A DNA stretch of 64,000 bases from an uncultured Lachnospiraceae bacterium (lineage in GTDB: Bacteria; Bacillota; Clostridia; Lachnospirales; Lachnospiraceae). The notes beneath the pieces are model-generated. The model was not told where the DNA came from. It was given only the letters and a program-made list of their open reading frames with translations, and ran no database searches. Made by a program: the position numbers and the translations under genes. This document shows positions 50,719 to 58,667 of this stretch, piece by piece (positions within the stretch are counted from its first letter, which is position 1; the number at the start of each line of letters is the position of its first letter). Location: the NCBI GenBank assembly GCA_910579465.1, contig CAJTUB010000004.1, positions 436 through 64,435 of the forward strand, given 5' to 3'.

Positions 50719-53292
50719 TTGGGCAGGAAGAAGGCAGGGCAGCCAGAGGTGCAGGAAAAGGAAGTACAGAAAAGCGAAGCGTCGGCAACGGATACCGTAA
50801 AGGTGTCCGTGCGGACGCTTGTTGAGTTTATTATGCGTTCCGGGGACCTGGATGCCGGAGCCGGGCGGGGCAGCGCGGATGTCATGCAGGAGGGAAGCCG
50901 CCTGCACCGTAAGATACAAAAGGGGATGGGGAGCGATTATACGGCAGAGGTTCCGCTTTCTGCTTCCGTTCCGTTACAGGACGGGGAGGAGCGTTTCCTG
51001 CTTGTAATCGAAGGCAGGGCGGACGGAATCATCCGGCGGGCGGACGGCGGCTTTGTAATAGATGAAATCAAATGCACCTACCGGGAGGTAGGGCAGCTGG
51101 AGGCACCGGAGCGCGTGCATCTGGCGCAGGCAAGGTGCTACGCCTATATGCTTGCGGAAAAGGAGAAAACGGCAGGAACTGCCGGGGTGCAGATTACCTA
51201 CTGCCATCTTGAGACGGAACAGATCAGGAGATTTGAAGAGGAGCTTACAATCGAGGAGCTTTCGGCGTGGTTTGCCGCGCTGGTACAGGAGTATGCGAAA
51301 TGGGCGGCATGGGAGCGCAGATGGAAACGGAGCCGGAATGCCTCGGCAAAGGCGCTTGCGTTTCCGTTTCCTTACCGGGAGGGGCAGAAGGACTTTACCG
51401 CTGGTGTGTACCGCTCGATTCTGCGGGAAAAGAAGCTGTTCGCTATGGCGCCGACCGGTGTCGGGAAGACGATTTCGACCGTGTTTCCTGCCGTGAAGGC
51501 AGTCGGGGAGGGGACAGCCGAGAAGCTGTTTTACCTGACGGCGAAGACAATCGTGCGGACCGTGGCGGAGGAGACCTTTTCCCTGCTTGCAGGACATGGA
51601 CTGCGCTTTAAGACCGTGACGATTACCGCAAAGGAGAAAATCTGCGTGTTGGAAAAGCCGGAGTGCAATCCGTTTTCCTGCCCGCGGGCAAAGGGGCATT
51701 TTGACCGGGTCAACGATGCAATATTTGAGATTCTGACAAACGAGGAGAACGTGACGCGTGAGCTGATAGAGCGCTATGCCGCGCAGTATCAGGTCTGCCC
51801 GTTTGAGTTATGTCTTGATTTAATACTTTGGGCGGACGCGGTTATCTGCGACTATAACTATGTGTTTGACCCGAATGTGGCACTGAAACGGTTCTTTGCC
51901 GGGGAACAGAAAAATAACTATGTGTTTTTGATTGACGAGGCACACAACCTCCCGGAGCGTGCAAGGGAGATGTACAGCGCGACGCTCTGGAAGGAGGACT
52001 TCCTGAAGGGAAAGCGGGTGATAGGAAAGCAGTTCCCGAAGCTGACAAAGCAGTTCGACGCCTGCAACAAGGAGCTTCTGCGCTTAAAAAGGGAATGTGA
52101 TTCCTTTACGGAGCAGAAGGAGTTCGGGGCGTTGGCGCTTCTGCTGATGCGTTTTATGTCGGAGTGCGAGGAGTATCTGAAGGAGGAAAAGCGTCCGGGC
52201 GGGGAGCGCGAGACAGTGCTGAATCTTTACTTTGCGGCACGGCATTTTCTTGCCATGTACGATTTTTCCGGGGATGATTACCGGTATTATATGTCCTATG
52301 GGGAGGACGGCTCCTTTTACGTCAGGGTACAGTGTATGCAGCCGGCGCGCGCGCTGGCGGAGCAGCTGAAAAAGGGAAGGTGCGCCGTGTTCTTTTCCGC
52401 TACGCTGCTTCCGGTGCGCTACTATATGGAGGAGCTTGGCGGCGGGGAGGAGGACTATGCAATTTACATACCATCCCCGTTTTTAAAGGAGCGCCGGTGC
52501 CTTTTAATCGGCTGCGATGTTAATTTCCGGTATGCGAACCGCGGCGAAAGGATGTATGAAAGGGCGGCGGAGTATATCCTGCGCTTTACGGCGGCGAGGA
52601 AGGGAAACTATTTTGTGTTCTTTTCCTCCTACCGGATGCTGCAGGATGTGGCAGAGGTCCTGCAAAGACGGCTCGGCGGAGAGGCTGCGACAGAAGGAGC
52701 TGTGCCGGAAGGGATTGTGGCAGAAGGAGCTGCGGCGGAGGGCGCTGCGCCGGAAAGGATTGCGACAAAAGGATTTGCGCCGGGCTGTGCTGCCGCAGAC
52801 GTGCCTGTACTCTGTCCGCAGAAGCCGAATATGACGGAGGCAGAGCGGGAGGAGTTTCTGGCAGCCTTTCCGGCAGACGCGGAAAGGACTCGCATCGCTT
52901 TGTGCGTGCTCGGCGGTGTGTTCGGGGAGGGCATCGACTTAAAGGGCGAGCGCCTGATTGGCACGGTGATTGTCGGGACCGGGCTTCCGCTTGTCTGCAA
53001 TGAACGGGAGCTGTTCCGCAGATATTACGACGAAAGGACGGGAGAGGCGGGAAGCGGCTTTGCGCGTGCCTATCTGTATCCGGGAATGAACAAGGTGCAG
53101 CAGGCGGCAGGACGCGTCATCCGGACGATGGAGGATAAGGGAGCCGTCCTGCTTTTGGACGACCGGTTCGCAGGCGGGCAGTACGTTTCCCTGTTTCCGC
53201 GGGAATGGTATCCGTATGAGACGGTGACGCTGTCCACGATGCCGCAGGTACTGGAGCGCTTCTGGAAAAGTGCGGACTCCCCGGAAGGATAA
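50719..53292 (+). CDS. PD-(D/E)XK nuclease fused to an XPD/DinG-type helicase
   Basis: This is an 857-residue protein. Residues about 35-190 form a Cas4/RecB-like nuclease: VIEGRADGI and FVIDEIKCTYR supply the catalytic Asp and Glu-x-Lys. The helicase has Walker A in MAPTGVGKT (near 245), four cysteines of an iron-sulfur cluster (about 309, 316, 321 and near 358), LIDEAHNLPE (near 404), and motif VI in VQQAAGRVIRT. A low-complexity stretch of five-residue units (xAEGA type) near 655-690 interrupts the second helicase domain. The start is TTG with CGGGGG upstream. It probably opens and trims 5' or branched DNA in repair. Two MutS-like genes follow. Confidence 0.88.
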   Translation: MGRKKAGQPEVQEKEVQKSEASATDTVKVSVRTLVEFIMRSGDLDAGAGRGSADVMQEGSRLHRKIQKGMGSDYTAEVPLSASVPLQDGEERFLLVIEGRADGIIRRADGGFVIDEIKCTYREVGQLEAPERVHLAQARCYAYMLAEKEKTAGTAGVQITYCHLETEQIRRFEEELTIEELSAWFAALVQEYAKWAAWERRWKRSRNASAKALAFPFPYREGQKDFTAGVYRSILREKKLFAMAPTGVGKTISTVFPAVKAVGEGTAEKLFYLTAKTIVRTVAEETFSLLAGHGLRFKTVTITAKEKICVLEKPECNPFSCPRAKGHFDRVNDAIFEILTNEENVTRELIERYAAQYQVCPFELCLDLILWADAVICDYNYVFDPNVALKRFFAGEQKNNYVFLIDEAHNLPERAREMYSATLWKEDFLKGKRVIGKQFPKLTKQFDACNKELLRLKRECDSFTEQKEFGALALLLMRFMSECEEYLKEEKRPGGERETVLNLYFAARHFLAMYDFSGDDYRYYMSYGEDGSFYVRVQCMQPARALAEQLKKGRCAVFFSATLLPVRYYMEELGGGEEDYAIYIPSPFLKERRCLLIGCDVNFRYANRGERMYERAAEYILRFTAARKGNYFVFFSSYRMLQDVAEVLQRRLGGEAATEGAVPEGIVAEGAAAEGAAPERIATKGFAPGCAAADVPVLCPQKPNMTEAEREEFLAAFPADAERTRIALCVLGGVFGEGIDLKGERLIGTVIVGTGLPLVCNERELFRRYYDERTGEAGSGFARAYLYPGMNKVQQAAGRVIRTMEDKGAVLLLDDRFAGGQYVSLFPREWYPYETVTLSTMPQVLERFWKSADSPEG

Positions 53293-53447
53293 ACGAACGG
53301 GGAGAATATGGGCGACCCGGGAGAAGAAAAGCGCGGGAGAAAGGCGCTTCCTCCGGGAGACGGGGCGGTACGGACAGGACAGGAAGGAAACAGGAAAAGG
53401 GTGGTACGGGCAGGATGGGAAGGAAAACAAAAGGTACGGAGGTGCTT

Positions 53448-55022
53448 ATGTATTCGGGGCTATTGGAACGGGTTTATAAGGAGCAGACTGAGACGGAAAT
53501 GCCGGAGTTTTTTCCTGACTTAAATCTGAATTTGATTTTGCGGGAGCTACAGGAGAAGGGGGAGGGATATGATATCCGCGGGCTGTATTTCCGGTATCCG
53601 GAGGATTATGGGACGGTCTGCTACCGGCGCGGCATTTACCGGGAAATCCGGCAGAAGGGGCTGGAGGAAAGCCTCGGATTGTTTTCCCATAGGATGCGCG
53701 AGTCGAGAAGATACGAGAAGCTTTACCGCAGGGCGGACAACGGACAGCAGTGGAGGATGTACCTGTTTAACAGGATAAGCGAGTACATGACCGGTGTATT
53801 TTTCTTAAGGGATGAGTTGACAAGGCAGGCGGCGGAGTCCGAGGGGCTTTCCGGACTTCTGGCGTATGTGCGGGAGCTTTGCGACAGACCGCTCTGGAAG
53901 GAGTGCATGGAAGAAACCGGACGGATTTGCAGGATGCTTTCCGACCTTTGTTTCCGGCTCAGCATTGCCGGAGGGGATTTAAAGGTGATAACGGAGCCGG
54001 CGGGGCAGTATTACTTTGACTATATCCGGAAGCTGTTTCCGGAAAGGTTCCGGAGTAAGACAGAGGAAGGAGCGGTTCCGCGGGAATACCTGCTTCCGAG
54101 CCCGTTTGCGACAGAGGAAATGTTAAGCTATCTGGAATGTGAAATCGTCCAGATGTATCAGAAGTCAAGACCGGACTTTTTTGACGCGCTCAATGCGTTT
54201 AGCAGCCGCTTCGGGGAGATTATCGAGCCGGAGGTCTACCGCATTGAAGAGGAGCTGCAGTTTTATCTGGTGTTCTCGGAGTTCCAGACGGAAATGGAAA
54301 AACGGGGCTGTGTCTTCTGCGAGCCGCGGGTGGAAGAGGGCGGAAGCTTTTCGGCGGAGCAGGTCTATGACCTTGCGTTGGCGCGGAAAAACAGGTGGAT
54401 GGAAAAGGAGGTAGTGAGCAATCCGGTGCAATATAACGAGGGAGAGCGGTTCCTTCTGGTGACCGGACCGAACCAGGGCGGGAAGACTACCTTTGCTCGG
54501 AGCCTCGGACAGCTCGTTTATTTTGCGATGATGGGGCTTGACGTACCGGCGGAGACCGCCGTCCTGCCGTATTTTGAGGGAATCCTGACCCACTTTTCCG
54601 TAGAGGAAAGTATAGAGAGCGGCAGGGGAAAGCTCAAGGAGGAGCTGGTGCGGCTGCAGCCGATGATGCAGAAGGAGTACGGGAACCGGTTCGTGATTCT
54701 GAACGAGCTGTTTACGACGGCGGCAACCTATGACGCCTTTGTTATGGGAAAACGGGTGCTGGAGCATTTCTCGGGACAGGGGTGCCTCGGCGTGTATGTG
54801 ACACATATTGCGGAGCTCGTGGACGCCTGTCCGGGCACGGTAAGCCTTACGGCGCTTGCAGACGAGCATGACCATAGGAAACGGACGTTCCGGATTGTGA
54901 GGCGGGCAGCGGAAGGGACGGGCTATGCGGCTGACATCGTGGAAAAGCACCGTCTGGGCTATGAAGCGCTCTGTGCGCGCTTAGAGGAGGGAGGTATCCA
55001 TGAAAGTAACGCTGCTTTATAA
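53448..55022 (+). CDS. MutS-like ATPase, first of a pair
   Basis: This 524-residue protein is shorter than MutS and lacks its mismatch-recognition domain. The C-terminal ATPase has Walker A GPNQGGKTT (near 340) and Walker B RFVILNELFTTAATYDAF, in which the usual Asp-Glu is Asn-Glu. The N-terminal 300 residues are helical, like the MutS lever and core domains. ACGGAGG sets the start at 53448. Its 3' end overlaps the next gene by 23 bp, so the two proteins are translationally coupled and may form a heterodimer. Confidence 0.85.
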   Translation: MYSGLLERVYKEQTETEMPEFFPDLNLNLILRELQEKGEGYDIRGLYFRYPEDYGTVCYRRGIYREIRQKGLEESLGLFSHRMRESRRYEKLYRRADNGQQWRMYLFNRISEYMTGVFFLRDELTRQAAESEGLSGLLAYVRELCDRPLWKECMEETGRICRMLSDLCFRLSIAGGDLKVITEPAGQYYFDYIRKLFPERFRSKTEEGAVPREYLLPSPFATEEMLSYLECEIVQMYQKSRPDFFDALNAFSSRFGEIIEPEVYRIEEELQFYLVFSEFQTEMEKRGCVFCEPRVEEGGSFSAEQVYDLALARKNRWMEKEVVSNPVQYNEGERFLLVTGPNQGGKTTFARSLGQLVYFAMMGLDVPAETAVLPYFEGILTHFSVEESIESGRGKLKEELVRLQPMMQKEYGNRFVILNELFTTAATYDAFVMGKRVLEHFSGQGCLGVYVTHIAELVDACPGTVSLTALADEHDHRKRTFRIVRRAAEGTGYAADIVEKHRLGYEALCARLEEGGIHESNAAL

Positions 55023-56598
55023 GGACAGGGAATGGGGAACCGAAAAAAGCTATTTTGACAAGGAAGAAATCTGCCGGGACTTAAATCTGGACATTTTGTT
55101 TAAGACGGCAGGCGGCTTTTGTGAGGAGGAGGAAGAGGGGAAGGCGGTAAAGGTCGCGAAGGAGCGGGACAATTATGTCGTGGAGATGACAAAACGCGTA
55201 ATGCTTGTGCCGTTATGTTCCGGGGAGGAGGTATGTTACCGCCAGCAGCTGGTAAAGGAAGCCGTGACAAATTACGACTGGATGGAGGCGCTGTACCGGA
55301 CGGCAAAGGAAGCCGGGGAAGAGGTGGCGCGCTTTGCGGCAGATAAGAAAAAGCGCGGGTACGGCAGCGGCACGGACCAGGGCAGGCGACAGGTTGCCAA
55401 TGTCGCGTACCTGGAGCGCATCGTGCATTATCTGGACCGGCTGGAGACGGTATTCCGGAGCTGGCAGGAAAGGTTTGTGACCAGGGAGGCGGCAGCGTTT
55501 GCGGAGGAGTTTCTCTCGGAGTACAACCCGGAGTACCGGGAATGTCTGCACAAGGTCGTAAAGGATATCCGTTCCTCTATGGCGGACGGGGTCGTGGAGG
55601 TAGCGGCGGCGCTCGGGCCGGGGCTTTCGATGACCGGACTTGTCCTGTGCGATATCCGGGAGCCGGAGGTAGTAAAGACCGGATTCTTCCGGAACGCGGC
55701 AGGGAAAATCGGCGGCTTTTGTCGCAGCCTGTTCGTGGACGAGGCAAAGACAATCGAAGGGGAAAACCAGAATCTTTTACAGGATATCGGCGCGATTAAA
55801 AACGTGGTGCTGGGAGCAATGATGCGTTTCTTTGAGCCGTTTCTGGAGGAAAAGGAGGCCTTTTTCAAACAGCTTTATTTACAGACCGCGTTCCTGATGG
55901 GAGCCGCCAATCTTTACCGGAGGGTGCACCGGGTCGGCGTGGACTTCTGCTTTCCAGAGCTTACGGAGCGGCAGAATTTTTCCTTTGAAGGACTGACGGA
56001 GCTAAGCCTTGCCATTTATAACCTGCGGTGTCCTGTGGACAATACGCTTTCGGCAGAGGGGAAGCACCTGGTCATCGTGACCGGCGCGAACCAGGGCGGG
56101 AAGTCAACCTATCTGCGCAGCATCGGCATTGCGCAGGTCATGCTTCAGTGCGGGATGTATGTGCCGGCGAAACGCTTTGCAAGCGGGCTGTACCGGAATG
56201 TTTTTACCCACTTTACGAGACGGGAGGACAGCGCCATGAACAGCGGACGTCTGGACGAGGAGCTCGGGCGGATGGAGCGCATCGTGGACAATCTGACGGA
56301 GGATTCCATTCTGTTTCTGAACGAATCGTTTGCCACGACAACCGAAAAGGAGGGCTCGGTAATTGCGGAGGACATTACAAGGGCGCTCTACGAACGGGGC
56401 GTCCGGGTCATGATGGTAACCCACCTGATGGCATTTGCGAAGCGCTGTTACGAAAAGGGGCTTGCACATGCGCTCTTTTTATCCGCAGAGCGGCAGGAGG
56501 ACGGCGTGCGGACATTCCGGATGATAGAGCGCGAGCCGGAATTTACGAGCTATGGACTGGACCTGTACGATGCCGTTATCGGGGAGGAAAAACCCTGA
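55000..56598 (+). CDS. MutS-like ATPase, second of a pair
   Basis: This 532-residue protein is again without a mismatch-recognition domain. Walker A is GANQGGKST (near 361), and Walker B is SILFLNESFATTTEKEG, with the same Asn-Glu replacement as its partner. A MutS-type VMMVTHLMAFAKR switch follows. An internal Lys/Arg-Gly stretch (KKKRGYGSG) is near 125. AGGAGGGAGG within the first gene precedes its ATG. It is the last gene of the helicase-MutS-MutS cluster. Confidence 0.85.
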   Translation: MKVTLLYKDREWGTEKSYFDKEEICRDLNLDILFKTAGGFCEEEEEGKAVKVAKERDNYVVEMTKRVMLVPLCSGEEVCYRQQLVKEAVTNYDWMEALYRTAKEAGEEVARFAADKKKRGYGSGTDQGRRQVANVAYLERIVHYLDRLETVFRSWQERFVTREAAAFAEEFLSEYNPEYRECLHKVVKDIRSSMADGVVEVAAALGPGLSMTGLVLCDIREPEVVKTGFFRNAAGKIGGFCRSLFVDEAKTIEGENQNLLQDIGAIKNVVLGAMMRFFEPFLEEKEAFFKQLYLQTAFLMGAANLYRRVHRVGVDFCFPELTERQNFSFEGLTELSLAIYNLRCPVDNTLSAEGKHLVIVTGANQGGKSTYLRSIGIAQVMLQCGMYVPAKRFASGLYRNVFTHFTRREDSAMNSGRLDEELGRMERIVDNLTEDSILFLNESFATTTEKEGSVIAEDITRALYERGVRVMMVTHLMAFAKRCYEKGLAHALFLSAERQEDGVRTFRMIEREPEFTSYGLDLYDAVIGEEKP

Positions 56599-56617
56599 GC
56601 CTCCGCAGGCTATATGA

Positions 56618-56754
56618 GGTTGTCGCACGAAGCGTAGCAGCTCCGGGCATGGCGGAGGCTTACAAGCAGTCGAAATATCTGCCTGACCGTATTCCCTTTA
56701 CAGGAAAAGATACTCTTAGCCTGTAAGCCGGGGCGGCACTTTGTGCGACGGACC
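56618..56754. repeat. Outer-shell repeat without core (shell F)
   Basis: GGTTGTCGCACGAAG (from 56618) pairs with CTTTGTGCGACGGACC (to 56754), and GGCTTACA (56657-56664) pairs with TGTAAGCC (56722-56729). The CTTACAAGCAG and GTCGCACGAAGCG motifs match the outer arms of composite copies D and E, but no core is present. It fills the start of the 298-bp gap between the MutS pair and xylB and may terminate transcription. Confidence 0.65.
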
Positions 56755-56786
56755 CTTAAAAAATGCGGAGCTCAGGGAAAAAAGGA

Positions 56787-56815
56787 TTGACAGTGCCGCA
56801 CTTCATTGATATCAT
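56787..56815 (+). promoter_or_regulatory. Promoter of xylB
   Basis: A consensus TTGACA (56787-56792), a 17-bp spacer and TATCAT (56810-56815), about 80 bp upstream of ATG 56897. Confidence 0.8.
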
Positions 56816-56896
56816 AAAATTAAGGTGCTTTGCGTTTGTTTCCGGGAAAAGTGGCGCCGGGGATGTGCAGGACGCAGGGGCAGGAAAGGAGATAAG

Positions 56897-58372
56897 ATGT
56901 ATTATTTAGGTGTAGATCTGGGGACTTCCTCCGTAAAGCTTGTGCTGATGGAGAGCAATGGTGCAATTGTAAAGACGGCAAGCCGTGAGTATGGCTTATC
57001 GTTTCCGAAGCCGGGGTGGTCCGAGCAGAATCCGGAGGACTGGTTCGCCGGGTTTGAGAGCGGTCTTTCCGAGGTGCTTGACGGTCTGGACAGGAGCAGT
57101 CTGGCAGGAATCAGCTTTGGCGGACAGATGCACGGGCTTGTAATGCTGGATGAAAATGACAAGGTAATCCGCCCGGCGATTCTCTGGAATGACGGAAGAA
57201 CGCAGGAGGAATGCGACTATCTGAACAAGACCATCGGTCGTGAGAAGATTTCTTCCTATACTGCCAATATGGCGCTGACCGGGTTTACGGCTCCGAAGAT
57301 TCTCTGGGTAAAGAAGAACGAGCCGGACAATTTTGCAAAGATTAAGAAGATTATGCTTCCGAAGGACTATCTGGCATACCTTCTTTCCGGCGTACACTGC
57401 ACGGACGCTTCCGACGCGGCAGGTATGCTGCTCATGGATGTCGAGCATAAGTGCTGGTCGAAGGAGATGCTTGAAATCTGCGGCATCAAGGAGGAGCAGC
57501 TTGCAAAGATTTTTGACAGCTACGAGGTTGTCGGGAATCTCACGAAGGCAATGGCAGAGCGTCTCGGACTTTCCGAAAACGTAAAGATTATTGCAGGTGC
57601 CGGGGACAATGCTGCCGGTGCAATCGGAACCGGAACGACAAAGGACGGCATGTGTATCGTTTCCCTCGGTACTTCCGGTACGGTGTTTGTTGCCTGCGAT
57701 AAGTTTGCGGTAGACGACCAGAACGCATTACATATGTTTGCACACGCAAACGGAAAGTACCACTTAATGGGCTGCATGCTTTCCGCGGCATCCTCGAACA
57801 AGTGGTGGATGGATGAAATCATCGGGACGAAGGATTACGCAGGCGAGCAGAAGGCAATTACTGCCCTTGGCGAGAACCATGTGTACTATCTGCCGTATCT
57901 GATGGGCGAGAGGACCCCGCACAATAACCCGAATGCAAGAGGGTGCTTTATCGGCTTGACGATGGACTCTACGAGGGCGGACATGACCCAGGCGGTATTG
58001 GAGGGCGTTACCTATGCGCTCAGGGATTCGCTTGAAATCGCAAGGAGCCTCGGCGTGAAGATTGACCGTATCCGTGCAACGGGCGGCGGCGCAAAGAGCC
58101 CGCTCTGGAGAAAGATGCTTGCCAACATTATGAATGTCAAGGTAGATATCATCAACAGCGAGGAGGGTCCGGGCTATGGTGCAGCGATCCTTGCGGCAGT
58201 CGGCTGCGGCGAGTATGCTTCGGTAGAGGAGGCAGCGGATAAGTTCATTACGGTAGTGGATACCACCGAGCCGGAGCCGGAGCTGGTTGCAAAGTACGAG
58301 GCAAAGTATCAGGTATTCAAGAAGCTCTACCCGGCATTAAAGGAGAGCTTTGATGCAGTAGCGACCGTATAA
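56897..58372 (+). CDS. xylB: Xylulokinase
   Basis: This 491-residue FGGY kinase phosphorylates D-xylulose to feed the pentose phosphate pathway. The N-terminal phosphate motif is YLGVDLGTSSVKLVLM, the substrate region contains ISFGGQMHGLV with ILWNDGRT, and the FGGY C-terminal half has SLGTSGTVF and IRATGGGAKSPLWRKM. AAAGGAG sets the start at 56897; an in-frame extension to 56825 has no site. No xylA (xylose isomerase) gene is in the window. With the neighbouring arabinofuranosidase it points to arabinoxylan use. Confidence 0.95.
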   Translation: MYYLGVDLGTSSVKLVLMESNGAIVKTASREYGLSFPKPGWSEQNPEDWFAGFESGLSEVLDGLDRSSLAGISFGGQMHGLVMLDENDKVIRPAILWNDGRTQEECDYLNKTIGREKISSYTANMALTGFTAPKILWVKKNEPDNFAKIKKIMLPKDYLAYLLSGVHCTDASDAAGMLLMDVEHKCWSKEMLEICGIKEEQLAKIFDSYEVVGNLTKAMAERLGLSENVKIIAGAGDNAAGAIGTGTTKDGMCIVSLGTSGTVFVACDKFAVDDQNALHMFAHANGKYHLMGCMLSAASSNKWWMDEIIGTKDYAGEQKAITALGENHVYYLPYLMGERTPHNNPNARGCFIGLTMDSTRADMTQAVLEGVTYALRDSLEIARSLGVKIDRIRATGGGAKSPLWRKMLANIMNVKVDIINSEEGPGYGAAILAAVGCGEYASVEEAADKFITVVDTTEPEPELVAKYEAKYQVFKKLYPALKESFDAVATV

Positions 58373-58426
58373 ACCCGCAGAAACCTTGAAAAGCTTGAAA
58401 TACGGATGCGAGAAATAAAAGAAGAC

Positions 58427-58445
58427 TAAATTAAACTTTAATTTA
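58427..58445. promoter_or_regulatory. Perfect AT-rich palindrome after xylB
   Basis: TAAATTAAACTTTAATTTA is a perfect 9-bp inverted repeat around a single C. It has the size of a protein-binding site, but its place between the xylB stop and a terminator is unusual for an operator. Confidence 0.4.
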
Positions 58446-58490
58446 ATATGTGCTCCGGCGGCTGTATCAGACGCAGACCGTCCGGGCAAG

Positions 58491-58523
58491 GGGCTGCCAC
58501 ACAAAACACGGCAGCCCTTTTTA
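58491..58523 (+). terminator. Intrinsic terminator after xylB
   Basis: GGGCTGCC pairs with GGCAGCCC around an 11-base loop, followed by five T residues. Confidence 0.88.
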
Positions 58524-58559
58524 TGCGGTAAAATAAGTTTCCGGTTGACATGACTTTGC

Positions 58560-58591
58560 CACAGGTAACTGCTATACTGAAACTACCTGTG
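58560..58591. promoter_or_regulatory. Inverted repeat, candidate operator upstream of the GH127 fusion gene
   Basis: CACAGGTA (58560-58567) and TACCTGTG (58584-58591) are perfect 8-bp inverted arms with 16 bp between. The interval contains TATACT (about 58573-58578), which could be a -10 box; TTGACA lies just upstream, but with 22-bp spacing. A regulator bound here would cover the promoter. Confidence 0.5.
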
Positions 58592-58667
58592 CTAATAGAA
58601 GGTAATGATAGAACAGACTAATAACAAAAAGAGAATAGAAGGGATAACAAAAGAAAGGGGGCTGTCC

